Below, piece by piece: positions 46,945 to 59,031 of a stretch of DNA of 64,000 bases. The number at the start of each line of letters is the position of its first letter. Position 1 is the stretch's first letter. Source of the DNA: Magicicada septendecula (lineage: Eukaryota; Arthropoda; Insecta; Hemiptera; Cicadidae); the NCBI GenBank assembly GCA_034769895.1, contig CM068367.1, positions 319,609,986 through 319,673,985 of the forward strand, in the 5' to 3' direction. The notes under the pieces are model-generated. The model saw only the letters and a program-made list of their open reading frames with translations. It was not told the DNA's origin and ran no database searches. The position numbers and the translations under genes are program-made.

Positions 46945-49900
46945 GATGTGTGTCTTTAAGATTAGTAAAGCTGATCCTTATTTTTGGTTTATCTGATACC
47001 CGTATTTTTGATTGTAATTAACATTACGTACTTTATGTAAGAATGTACTATATACTTATAGTATTTTATATGTAAGAATGCATGTACTTTATGTACTTAC
47101 ATTACTCATACGTACTTCATGTAAGAATTTCTTCTGTGGTAGGTAGTAAATACTGAAAGACAAAACTTGCAAAGGTTAATAGATTAAAACTCATACCTAC
47201 TGATGTTTCTTAACTCCAGTACTAAAAATAAAAAAGTATAAAGAATATTTTGAAGGGTAAATTCATCTCGGGATGAACTTAATCAGGATCATGAAACTTG
47301 GCAGAACGATTGTCATTCATTCAATAATCCGTTCAAAAACAAAAAGACTATCAGCCGGAATTAAGTAATTCGTACAATCTTTAGAATTTATACTAATTTA
47401 ATAATGATCAGACTACTTGATTATTTGATGATGAAATATAATTACTTTTAACAAACATACATTTTTAAATGAAATGGCGAGATTACGGTTAATGTGAAAT
47501 AGTGTTGGTAAAAGCTTTTCATTTACTGGATGTACCATGTAAATATTTCACTAAACGGTCGATTTTATACTGGTAGATACAGTTTACTGACTGATCAAAG
47601 GATCTTGTCTTCACATTTTTAAAACTATGTATCGTACTGGCTGAGTGCTGTGGACAAATTCGATTATCATCGTGCAAAAGATGTGGCAACATGTGTGTAT
47701 TTATGAAACACTTTACATGGCAGGCTGGTGTTCGTGGACTTTCCATTACAGCAGATTCGCTCCGAAAAATATTACAGGTGCTGAACCGAAAAATGTTTAT
47801 AGTATGTTAATTGTATTTCGTGTAAGGCCACTGAACGTGAGTGAATTCAACAGAACATTTTTCGACCGCAATGTACGAGAAATAATTGCAACTGCAGTTC
47901 GATCGCAAGCATATAGGGTACTTTGGGTGAAAGAAATTTTTCGTTTATGAGTTTTGAGGCGTTACTTAGACTGCCGCGATTACAATCAAAAGAAGCATGT
48001 ATAATACTAAAGTAATGTATTTACGATGTAAGAAAGTGTGACTTATCTGATTTAATTAGCACTTTTACAAATAAACCGCTCTTGTAATTGGCAAAATAAA
48101 TTTTATCCATGACAAACAGCTCGTATCTTTGTATGTAATTTTTGCTTTGTCTGGTTTGAAACGACATCACAAAGCTATTCGGATTTTTGTCCACTTCATA
48201 TATATATAAATAATGGTAGTGGACGAGAAACCATTATTAGTAAATGTATAATAAATAAATAATGTGTGTATAAATGTATATTTTATACATTTAAAATATG
48301 GTGGGGTAGTTAAAGTCGGAACGACACAGTGTACATCCCCTGTGACTACGCTCAACTACTCCTCTTTCTATTATCAAGTACACAGTATGCTATAAGTCTG
48401 TTTCTCCGTGCACGCAGACTTAAATAGTTTAACACTGTAACACGGGGATATTTTGATTTTGCAGTTGATATTAACCACCTGAATTAAACTTCGTACATTA
48501 AATATTATACATATTAATATATTATATAGGACTGGTAAACGTGAAATTTAGCCCATTTTATATAATCAATAAGGTAGCTCAGCTTAGCCGTTAGTATATC
48601 GAGCCACTATTTTACGAGACTCTCAGAAACATTTCCTGCGTAATTTGTCCCAGGTCCAGTAACTTCAAAATGGATACTTTCTTTGGACTAAATATTATAG
48701 ATCCATAAGTTGCAATAGACTATGGGCATAATTCTTAAGTAAATGATTGTCATGATGAGATGTACAGAAAACACTAAAGCAACCTACTGTCTCGACCACA
48801 AAGCCTGCTGACACATCTCTAACCTTTCGTCACTAAAATGTTTGGTTCTTCACCTTAATTATTTCGTATTTAGTCTGGTAAACCAAATCATATGAGCTTT
48901 AATATTAACAAAGATTTTTATTATTACTTAAGGCACATAAGTTTTCCGTTCAACTTGATTTATTCGACAACTGGTAAAAATAAATGGTTTGATGTAAACA
49001 TCCAAAACAGTGTCAAATGAATTGAATCTTAGGTGACAAAAGATTGTATTAGTCGAATAATAACGTAAAGGTCTCGAGTATGATTTCAGGTCGCACTATA
49101 AACTCAAGTCTCCGATCGGTTGTCAGCCTCCAGGTTGAATAAGCCTGTGGGAATAAATACTTAGGGGCCACAATAGGCGGATCAAACGTAGTACTGGCCA
49201 TTTACTCATTTATTCATAAATGTAAAATGTTATGAGTATAAAATAAAGTGAATATAGTTTATAAAAATGTAGATTGATTTTTTAGTACTTTTTAAGCTTG
49301 TAGAAAATGTAAAAAAGAACACACACGAGTAAGCATTCAAACAAAAGTACATTAGGAAACTACTGTATTTATTAATAAAGCCGCAGTTAATGCTTGAAAC
49401 ACAAACAGTAGAATACTTCAGGATGACGTATGGAATTTAAAGAAAATATTTGTATTATTATTGAATATTCTTATTTGCTCATACTATTCTTCTTATTTAA
49501 TATAGCCTAAATAATAAACAATATTTTACTTTTTAAACAAGAATATATTTTTTATTATTTATTACAATGTTTCGACAGTTTATTTTAAATTACTGTTCGT
49601 CCCTATGACAAGTTAATCTGAACTCTCTTTACTGTTTAATAAATATAAAATATTATTTATTAACATTATTGAATATTATATCCGAAAACCCTTTATTATT
49701 TTTCCGCCGTCTGTCCTACAACGTTGATTTACCGCGCATAACACAAACATTACGTATAATGGTGCTTAGAATTTCCTTCCAATAACGTTGCTGTTCTTGA
49801 CTTACAGAAACAAAAATGTTCTGAATTGTGATGATCGTAATACGACACTGACACCGTTTCATATTAATAACGCTCATTTACATATGGTAAAAAAGAAATG

Positions 49901-51172
49901 ATTTCGCGTAGAACTGCCGCCTAAGGGTAGATACAAGAACAACAAAACAAAGAGGAAGAAAACTTCAAATACCAGTGTCTATTTACTTATCTTTGTTGTT
50001 CTATATGATACAGCCATGCCATGCGGAGATTTGCCATTTAGCATGCATGGCAATAACAATAAATTATATTGTTATAACATAAGTTTACGACTATTATTAA
50101 TTATATTCCACAGTTCTTTAGGTAGGAACATTTGAAACATCACAAAATACTTGTGTTAATTAAATTTAGTGGTATTTTAGGAAAACAGGTATAACTATCG
50201 ACTCCAAGATAGAACTACAGTAATCATAGAGACAAAGTATCTGTCACAAGAGCCACGAATCTAATCGCTGAAACAGAGTTCGTCCCTATGACCAGTTAAT
50301 CTGAACTCTACTGTTTAATAAATGTACCACTAAATTTGAAGAATTTAAAGTGGATTTCAGGAGTCTGATATTATACATTAAAATATTATTGTATAATATT
50401 AAACCCTTGTTGTAAAATATGTTTCCTTAGCGGTAGAAAAAATACTGTTTGGAAACAAAAGTCTGTATTAAGACTTTTTAGATAACTCTTTTTTATGACG
50501 ATTAGTAAATCTGGATTTTGTGTCTGACGTGACTCTTTTGTTTGCGGTAGGCAAATGGATTAATTTAACTAGGCTACCATTAGGTTTCAACATGAGAGGA
50601 GTAAACATCCTTTGTTTGTCTTTGTTTTCTAGGGACATTTGAGTTAATTTGTTCAGTGTCAAACACAAGCTACAGAGTGTTGCTGTGCTACCTTAAGTAT
50701 TGTGTAAACATTAAATAATATGCAGTGAAACGAAAAGTACTACGCGTCTTACGGACGTCAAAAACCATTAAGCTACACAGAATTAAACCCCGTAGCTACA
50801 CTAAACAAAAACAGTGTACAAATCGACTGCAGTGAAATATTCAACTTACCCATGACTAAATCCAGTTAGCGTACGTAGGCCTACATCTGGCCGAAATCGA
50901 ATGATGGGTCTGTTGTAAATTACCATAATTAATGATGATATAATTCACTATTACAGATACGAAACAGTCTTTTATATTTTCTTTTACATATACAGTAGGG
51001 TATTTATAATATATATATATATATATAATATATTATATATATTTATAAGTAACTATATGAGTTTCTTGCAGTATTCTTGAATAATACTATATATTATCAA
51101 ATTTCTTAATTACTTCTGCAAGTCGTTGATATTATTTTTTATGTAAATTTGATAATAGGCCTATATAATAGG

Positions 51173-51174
<2 letters not shown>
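46945..51174. other. Long AT-rich stretch with minor repeats
   Basis: Contains three near-copies of CGTACTT.ATGTAAGAAT at about 47,027-47,130, and a direct-repeat pair at 49,595 and 50,279. There is a pure AT patch at 51,008-51,052. A region at about 49,060-49,200 (GTAAAGGTCTCGAGTATGAT onward) looks vaguely like a degenerate tRNA-type B box but cannot be called. The 101-codon frame at 47,645-47,950 has no recognised motif. Confidence 0.35.
49595..49645 (+). repeat. Direct repeat, partner at 50,279-50,324
   Basis: GTTCGTCCCTATGA, then AGTTAATCTGAACTCT and ACTGTTTAATAAAT, are shared by both sites about 685 bases apart. The first site has a small insertion. The origin is unknown. Confidence 0.7.

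Positions 51175-51208
<34 letters not shown>
51175..51208. repeat. (GT)n dinucleotide repeat
   Basis: About sixteen GT units, close to the 3' end of the SINE that follows on the minus strand. Confidence 0.95.
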
Positions 51209-51209
<1 letters not shown>

Positions 51210-51226
51210 GTTTATTTATTTATTAT

Positions 51227-51508
51227 TCGTAGTCCTTCAGCCTTTCGACTGGTTAGTACCCTCCCCGCATATACCCGTGGTGCGTGTGGTACTGAGTCTC
51301 TCACAGGTATATGGGACCTACAGTTTAACGCCGGATCCGAACGGCATAGTTGGGGAAGGTTTATACTAAGCAGGATACCTCTCGCTGGTTTGCCATTGCC
51401 TTGCGAGGGGGAACGGTCGTATCTAAATCAGATGGCCCCCGGCGGGAATTGAACCCGCGCCGACAGCGTAGCAGCGCCACACGCTAGCCACTACGCCACG
51501 ACCGCTCC
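51227..51508 (-). mobile_element. tRNA-derived SINE, about 280 bp
   Basis: On the minus strand the head looks like a tRNA. The A-box TGGCGTAGTGGC is at 51,487-51,498. The B-box GGTTCAATTCC is at 51,445-51,455, within a GCGGG/CCCGC stem as in a T-arm. The body carries GCAAGGCAATGGCAAACC (51,387-51,404) and ends CTGAAGGACTACGAA without a long poly-A. Matching 11-base flanks TTATTTATTAT (51,216-51,226 and 51,509-51,519) look like target duplications, though they are AT-rich. The head keeps both polymerase III promoter boxes. It does not fold as a normal full tRNA, and the parent tRNA was not determined. Confidence 0.8.
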
Positions 51509-51519
51509 TTATTTATTAT

Positions 51520-52929
51520 AAATATGGAAATTCTACAGACATTTCGAATAAGTACATCCCTACAATAAGTGAATGAAAAAGACACCTACAGAATAAAAAT
51601 AACAATATAGTGGTCCTAACAGACAAAAAAATAGTATGATTTAAAAAAAACTATAGACAAATTGTTATAGTCTCTTCCCTATTGGACATTTTTCAGCTTA
51701 GATTCTTAATGAAAGAATTGCAGAAAACTTGTCACTCCACAGTTGCCCGATCGTAGAAGCATCCACACCACAATAAACATTAAACGGAATTCAAAAACGT
51801 TACACTGAGAACGGAAAATCAGTTGTCTCTCATTTTCTAATTACGGAAAAGTTGCTGTCGTATTGTACAGAAAATATTAGTGCAAGGTTTAATAGGGCTA
51901 GGAATAGGAAAGAGATATTTGCAGATTATTTCCAAAATATAGAATAAAGTACCACGATACACACGTTATCAAACAACAATTCCATTAGTAAAGGGAATTC
52001 GACAATAGTGTTAAATAGAAAAGCTACTCTCACTATTGCTGGAGATATACTTAAATAATATGAATAGAAAACATAGAATAAATTTAGATAAAATGTATCT
52101 GTAGTGTTATAGAGAGATATAACCATACTGAGAAGCGGTTAAGAGAAGTGAATTCAAACTAGGAAATGAATGGTTTGACCTGAGAATAAATATGTAGAAG
52201 AAAACGATGCCTAGTAAAGCTGCACCACTCGATAGGTAATCGAAAATGATGTTAAGTACAGCACAAAGATGCTGTGTGTTTGGGTAAAATATTAGCCAAA
52301 TGTTGGAGTTGTAATGCCAGGAATTAATAATTGAATAAGATCAAAGTGGATCGGCATCGGAAAGATGTGAAATTTTATGAAAAGTAGAACCAGTGAACAC
52401 ACTGGTGTATTAAAAGATAAATTATTATTAGTCAGTCCTTCAAGAGAAGCACACAAAAACTACACATTTTGTAGAAAATCATTCAAATTACTATTCTAGA
52501 AGTAATAAAGAAAGACTAGAAAACTATTAAATTGATACGCAATTTTGAATATCGTTTACATAATAAAGAAAATAAAAGGAGGGGATCGGAGCACCTATGT
52601 TACAGCTGTGTTAGAAGATAAGCAAACGGTAAAAAATTTGCTGGTTTGGAGGCCCTCAAGTGACTCGTTACGTTTTTAAAGATACCAAGATGAGGAATTT
52701 CCACGATGATGTACAATGAATTGATTATTACTGATTGTAAAGCAAAATCACTGGACACTGATGATGACATGAGAGAATGGCCTAAACGGATGCAAAATAT
52801 AGTTCAGTTCTAATATAGAGTTGTCAATTTCAGAAATGGTGTAAAGTTTATTAACTGTGTAAACAGAAGAATCGATTGAAATGAATCGAAGACTCCTCTC
52901 GTCGATGTGAGCGTTCCTGTACATATACG
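51520..52929. other. AT-rich stretch, nothing recognised
   Basis: No coding or repeat signal was recognised. Confidence 0.4.
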
Positions 52930-52954
52930 GAGAGAGAGAGAGAGAGAGAGAGAG
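52930..52954. repeat. (GA)n dinucleotide repeat
   Basis: About twelve GA units. Confidence 0.95.
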
Positions 52955-54091
52955 TCGATACACAGACAGTAGATAGACAGGCGAACAGAGAATACCTCAT
53001 TACTTTATTTTCTACATAAATGCTAGTATAATTTCAAATAATCAAAGCTTAACACACTGAAAACAAATAAATAAATAAGGTTTTGTAAGCAACTGTAAAT
53101 AAAATTTAGTAAGAGTAATTTTTGTTCTTACAGATCGACAATAACTGTATAGTGACCTGCCACTACCAGCCCTGACTACTTAAGGAGTCCTGACTACAAC
53201 AGACAACTTTACGAAGTTCCTAAGTCACGTAAAACTTTGTCACTCATTCACTCACCGCAAAATAGAAATAGATATTTTTAAAGTTTGTATACGTTTTGTG
53301 GTAGTTTGACAACACTTTAACAGAATGTGTAACGTGTCCTTTAGTGGTCACTCCATAAGTTATGTGTTGTGGTCCCACGTCAAACTGAAGCAGCAAAATC
53401 TCACCGTAAAATATCACCGCAAGAACACGTCATCAACAGCGTCACCGCCACTACAATGTCGCCACATCACAGACAAATGTTGTCAAAATGTTTTTTATTA
53501 AATATACGTAATTCAAAAAAGTGAACTACAACATTAAGCATTATACCAAGTCCCAGTAGTATTATTATAAGACTTAACCCGGCTCCGGTTCTTGAATGAA
53601 AACGGTACAGGGAGGAACCTGTAGAATTCCCCATATATTTTAAATGTTATTTAATATATTTTTGTCACATTTTTCGTTCTAAAATCTTTGATTTATTGTA
53701 CTTATATTTATTATAATTTTATACCAGGAAGATGAGTTTGTCGATTTCAATGCATAGGTTACATAATATGGGAATATATTAAATAATATCTTTTTTACCA
53801 GTCAATATTACAATAGTGCAAACCGCATAATATTAGTTTAGTTTTGTGGCATGTATTTTATAGCATAGTTCCAACTACCACAAAAATAATCTAGTTCTGT
53901 TCCTCACTGTCCCTTTTGCCTTTCTTCGTAATCTGTTTGATGTTAATGTATAAAAGAAATTTCAAAAACTACTTGGTAAAATTACGTAAGGATAGAAAGA
54001 CTACTACAGCTCTGTTGTTATTCATTTTAGACAGGAATTTCTTTCAAATTATGAAAGCAGACTTTTTAATACATACTCTTAGATTAGCAGT
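52955..54091. other. AT-rich stretch, nothing recognised
   Basis: No gene or element was recognised before the LINE fragment that begins near 54,092. Confidence 0.4.
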
Positions 54092-54727
54092 ATGATGCAG
54101 TTAATAAGTTCGGATACCTGGGTAACATGATAGATAATAAAGGCTCCATAAACACAACGATACATGACAGGATACAAGTAGGAAATAGGCATATTATGCC
54201 AATAGTAGACTATTGAGAAGCAAACTCATTAGTCGTAACTCAAAAATAAAAATGTATGAAACACTTATCAGACCGGTTGTAACTTATGAAGGCGAGACAT
54301 GGACATTAACAAAAAAGGAGCAAGAAACACTAAAAACGGTTTGAAAGAAAGATTGTAAGACGTGTTTACGGCCCGGTTAAAGAAGATGATGACTGGCGAA
54401 TAAGAAGTAACCAGGAGATAAATGAGCTATTGAAGCATGAGGACATTGTAAGATTCGTAAAGGCTCAACGAATACAATGGCTACGTCACCTAGAGCGGAA
54501 GGATGATCAGCGTATGCCAAAGAAAATCCTGACGGCGCAAGTCTATAAAAGCAGAAAGAGGGGCCGACCTAGGGTAAGTTGGATAGATGATGTGCTGGAA
54601 GATCTAAGAAGAATGGATGTGAGGAGATTACACTGAGAAGGCAATAGATAGGAGACATTGGAGAAGGCTGATGTTGGAAGCCAGAGCTCACGTTGGGCTG
54701 TAGTGCTGAAGAAGAAGAAGAAGAAGA
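54092..54727 (+). mobile_element. LINE 3'-end fragment with GAA tail
   Basis: The fragment starts within the polymerase at KFGYLGNMIDNKGSINTTIH (the usual FKYLG block). In shifting frames it continues through GNR and RLLRSKLISR.SKIKMYETLI, then RPVVTYEGETWTLTKKEQET and [20 protein letters not shown]. The longest intact frame (54,430-54,636) gives [20 protein letters not shown] and [20 protein letters not shown]. The end is LMLEARAHVGL and a stop, then (GAA)n at 54,709-54,727. It is close in layout to the full-length LINE (whose end is EAKAHHGL) but with a different tail triplet. It is 5'-truncated with at least three frameshifts. Confidence 0.85.
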
Positions 54728-55991
54728 CTAGCAGTGGATATAAAAAAATATTCGTCTCTAGTACCAACAATCAGAATCCCGACCCATGTGTCATCGGAAT
54801 AGAATAATAACGGTCTAAGGAAAGGCTTTGTAGGCCTATCTGAAGAAGTATAAGAACTATTTCTTTCAACTAGACAAAGTTTTGTAAAACACGTCTACGG
54901 AGATTACAGGCTAGGCTCCAAGTTATCTCGAGAAAGACTAATAATTTAGTTGCCACTGTTACTTGTCATTTTCCAGATTTGAGTGTTCTAGAATTTTTGT
55001 GTTAAGAAATAATGGTTTAATGAAAAGCCTTGGACCGTTTTTCATCTAACGAGAGAAGCGTTCAGTAAGTGAAATATATAAACATGCATCGAGCCGACGG
55101 AGTGGTTTCCAAGTGTGGAAAATGTGTACAGACAAACCAATAAATAAATTTATTATTGTACTTATATTTAAACACTGAAAATAACAAGAAGAGCGAATAG
55201 CTGGCAGTTTGTTTACGATCCCATTGACCTGTTATTAAATCTTTGAACGCTAATTATAGTAGTAAATTATTCATGAACTACACCCTTACGTTCAACAAAC
55301 ATCCAATAACTGATTGTTATTTATTGTTATTTCTAATATTGATGTTGAATTACGAATCATTTGCTTCTGGAATTGTCTACGGTCGGACTAATAAGAATTT
55401 ATACTCCGCTGCAGTGTGACGAAACTGGTATAGTTTGTTTTAATCAGAATACAATAAATATTTGGTCCGATGAAAGATATGCAATAAAACCGACTTACAT
55501 TTATTGCCGCTAATAAAATAGTTTTTCTGATCATGCGAAGTTTATTCGTTTGGCTACCTTCAGACTCTTTCTGCTTATGTCTAGATTCTTTATGAAAAAG
55601 TATATATAGTCCCCGTTTTTATAATTTATAGTCCCTAAAGTTTTCTCTTTATTCTGAAAAAAGTCAGTGTTTCACTATCTCACTCGGCAACTCGATTAAT
55701 GCATATTAATATCGGCAATATTCGTTTGAATATTAAAAATATGTAAGCCTATATTAAACAGGCCTAATAATTATCAAATATTTAATATAACTAAAACATA
55801 CTCATATATGTATAGGCCCTATATTTTATTATGAATTATTCATTTATACATGTTGTGCAACAAATCTTTGTTACTACTTCAATAACTCCATACAAATACT
55901 CGATAACTGTAAAATAAAATTTATCAGTCTTAATTTACTATTACAACATAAATTTAGTATAGGCCTACTAGTTAATATTTTTATTAACTAT
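54728..55991. other. AT-rich stretch, nothing recognised
   Basis: TAGGCCTA palindromes occur at 54,831 and 55,960. No coding signal was seen. Confidence 0.4.
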
Positions 55992-56535
55992 ATGATTCCA
56001 AAGCCTATTGTTTCTCGGAGCTCATATGTTCTTTACCCATTCGATCCCTTAGACGATAACCACTCACGTGCCTTAAAGAACTCATTTCAGCGGTTTGGAT
56101 ATGCTGCTTTTCTTTCCCAGTTATCGTCCATGTTTCGCTACGTACCATATGTAAGAACAGGTATCGCCATTACTTTATAGAACTTCATTTTAGTATCAGT
56201 TCTTGTTTTGTTTCTTAGTCTTCGTTGTATTGTACCACACATCATCTGACACTTATTTACTTTTTTATTCTAATCATCGTCATGTCCACAACTTATGTCA
56301 CAACAAAGAAAAAAAGTGCGATACCTGCTCTAAAATCTTATCCCCAACAGCTATTTTGGAACGGATAGGGAATTTCCACTTAAAGGCCATAATCTGTGTC
56401 TTGCTTTGAGATATTTTAAAATTATATGTCCCACATACAAGGTTCAAATGGTATATCGACTGCTGCAGAGCATTTTCGTTCTTCTGGAGTATCACCTGGT
56501 CATCAGCGAATAACAGTATTTATGCATGTGGTGGC
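55992..56535 (-). mobile_element. LINE polymerase fragment
   Basis: The minus strand reads LLFADDQVIL, the reverse-transcriptase catalytic (F/Y).DD motif (about 56,490-56,520). It continues KNENALQQSIYHLNLVCGTY, NFKISQSKTQIMAFKWKFPI and VGDKILEQVSHF. In other frames follow CGTIQRRLRNKTRTDTKMKF and YKVMAIPVLTYG, then ETWTITGKEKQHIQTAEMSS and LRHVSGYRLRDRMGKE. Both ends are missing. The K.YKVMA.PVL.YG..TWT block is shared with the 20 kb fragment, so the two may be of one family. Confidence 0.8.
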
Positions 56536-56940
56536 AGGACGTAAGTGTATCAAGTATGTGAGGATGCAATAATTTGAAAGAAAGAAGCAAAAAATACCGT
56601 CCAAAGTGTGATAAGCACCTCTATGCTGTCTGTACTCACCCGTATACACATATGTAGCCTACCTGAATGTATAAAGTATTAATATTGGCGTATGTAAAAG
56701 GCATACAATGTGTGTGTGTACAAGTCAGATGTGCGTTATTTTTATTTTTTCTTTATTTTTGTCTAATAACCAAGTAAACAGATTTAAGGTAATCAGTATT
56801 CAGCACTGTAATTTGCTATTGTATTTGCTTGAAAAAGTGTTCACGACGTGTTCATAGTAGAAGGTAGAGCAAAATGTAAGAAGAGGTCTAGGTAGAAGCC
56901 TAGTTCTTCCTGGTTGAAGAACTTCAGTCAGTAGTAACGC
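56536..56940. other. Short stretch between two LINE fragments, nothing recognised
   Basis: Contains only a short TG run (56,709-56,720). The two flanking LINE pieces are not parts of one element, because their order is reversed relative to LINE structure. Confidence 0.45.
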
Positions 56941-57325
56941 ATGGTAACATCTTCTTCTTGTAATAGTTCCTATCCGTTTCGGATGTTGGATATCATACAG
57001 ACTATTTTAACTTTCTGTAGTGCTGCACGGAATAGGTCAGTTGTATCATGCCAAACCAGGTCTTTAAATTTCTCGGCCATGAGATTATCGGTCACTCAAC
57101 TTCTCTCTTTCCAAGTACTTTTACCTGTAGTATGGACTACAATAAGTAAAATCTCTGGTCATTTCTCATGAGATGTCCCAGATACTGAAGCTTTCTTATC
57201 TTCACTGTGTTAATAACTTCCCTTTTTTTCTTCATCTTTCTAAGAACTTCAACATTAGTTATATGTGCTGTCCATGAAATGCTCAGTATTCTACGGTAAA
57301 GCCACATTTCGAAAGATTCCAATTA
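56941..57325 (-). mobile_element. LINE 3'-end fragment, BovB-like tail type
   Basis: The minus strand gives ESFEMWLYRRILSISWTAHI and TNVEVLRKMKKKREVINTVK, then IRKLQYLGHLMRND. This block is characteristic of RTE/BovB-like LINE C-termini (usual form F.MW.YRR.L.I.WT.H.TN...L). After a gap it continues with KFKDLVWHDTTDLFRAA, then a KVKIVCMISNIRNG segment and a short (GAA)n-type tail at 56,943-56,957. It is a distinct family from the other fragments in the window. The frame is open for about 60 codons and broken afterwards. Confidence 0.8.
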
Positions 57326-59002
57326 TGGTTATTATGGTAACATAATTACCTCTAAATATCTAAATATATTTATAGTTTGTATATGTCGAAAGTGAAGGAA
57401 AATTTGAGGTAATGAGAATAATGGTTCCGATGAACACAGCAAAATATAATATTTTCCAACAGTAATACATTTTCGTTAGTGAAAACATATAAAAACATCT
57501 ATACACAGTTATTCGAAGGTTGCGTGGAATAAAAATAAAAATTATAAAAATTTAATTTTTAAAGCATTATATTTCATGTTTGTTTAAATTTTATATAAGT
57601 CGTTAGTATTAAATTTATATGTGTTCAAATTAAATGTTTTATTTTCTTTGATTAATGATCATGCTCGTAACGTTCGAGTTCATAGACAGCAGCTTCATAA
57701 TCAATCACTTTTTCTTTAAAAACGTTAACTTCTATAACAGCATCCAGCCGGTTCTGCTGGTTCAGCCTTGATTAACATGTACCGGTTTGTACACGTTTAC
57801 TGTATGTTGACAGTTTCGCGGCGTCATAAATCCGATTCCTCTTTGACAGTGTGTCTGGTGTTACATGTTAATTTGTTAAAACTCTTTTAAATATGAACAT
57901 AAAACGTGAACACTCTTTACGTCGGTCCGAAGGGTTTAATAAGCAATTTTATTGAAAGAACGGATAAAAATTGTTAAAACTATTGCGCAAGAAACTGTGT
58001 ACAAGTTTTGGTATACCGCATTAAAGTAAAACAAAACTAAAAATCTAAAAGCTTTAATAAATGTTCCCTCTCACAAAGATTTGTATGACACCAAAATTTA
58101 ATGTTATCAAAAATGAAAGTTAATGTCTGTGTTAAATTATTTTTTTGCTTTTTATTTAGACTTTATGACAGATTAAATTGAAAACCAGAAAAACTAACTC
58201 ACTTATACCATTCATTAATGTGTTGTGTGAACGTATCATATCATAGACCTATATTTTTGTTCTCACAGCGTTCCTTAGAACGTTCCTTAGAGCGCAGGTT
58301 AATGTGGTCAAGTTCTACGGTTATATTTTAAGTCTACTCGTTGACTCCCGCCTTCATTTATGTGGAGCTGGAATTTCGGATTTAAGAAAACACTAGAAAA
58401 GAGATTACTATATTTATATTTCTGTCAAATTTATTTTACTGTCTACTTTTGCCTATCTCTTGTGTAGTTTCTGTGCTTACTTTATTACTTCTAACTGATC
58501 CTAGTAAACTGTAGTCAGTACTTTTTGTCATTGAGATGTTTTTATAGTTAGGTATAAAGTATGTTTCCTTATTTAAAACATAATAAAATACTTGGTTATT
58601 GAAACACCGATTCTTATTTATCTCGCAGTTTACGCTGCATTCAGATTCTTTCTAAACTAACGTAGTCCCCATCATATTATAGATTGTTCAGAATTCTTTA
58701 GAACCTACATTATCAGACATAAATACATTCTTATTTCCTTACGATGTGTCTCGGGGTTATCCACTAACGTGTAACGTTTGTCCATCACCACCAATAAACA
58801 GCGTCACGTCGCTTGGTCGAATCGCTTAGTGATGACTTTGTAGGCCGTTATCTCGGACTACTCGTAGGCCTAGTCTAAATTCATGACTATTTTCCCTTTT
58901 TTAACTTTCTTCCTAATCAATAGAGGCAGTATGAAGTATACTGAAGTATCTGAATGTACACAAGTGTATTCAATACAATCATCTTGTCTCCTATCACACA
59001 AA
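57326..59002. other. AT-rich stretch, nothing recognised
   Basis: No repeat, gene or RNA motif was recognised. One TAGGCCTA palindrome is at 58,865. Confidence 0.4.
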
Positions 59003-59031
59003 CGCGCGCGCGTCCACACACACACACACAC
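59003..59031. repeat. (CG)n(CA)n dinucleotide repeat
   Basis: Five CG units, a short break, then nine CA units. This is the fourth instance of a CG run fused to a CA/GT run in this window. Confidence 0.9.

Noticed and set aside
47645..47950. 101-codon open frame
   Set aside because: No motif and no composition bias beyond background; could not be tied to any family.
49060..49205. Possible degenerate tRNA-derived SINE
   Set aside because: Only a weak B-box-like stretch, no A box at the right spacing and no target duplication.
56941..57171. 76-codon plus-strand frame
   Set aside because: Antisense shadow of the minus-strand LINE 3' end.
56536..57325. Treating the two adjacent minus-strand LINE pieces as one element
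   Set aside because: On the minus strand the 3'-terminal piece comes before the polymerase piece, the reverse of LINE order, and the tails belong to different families.
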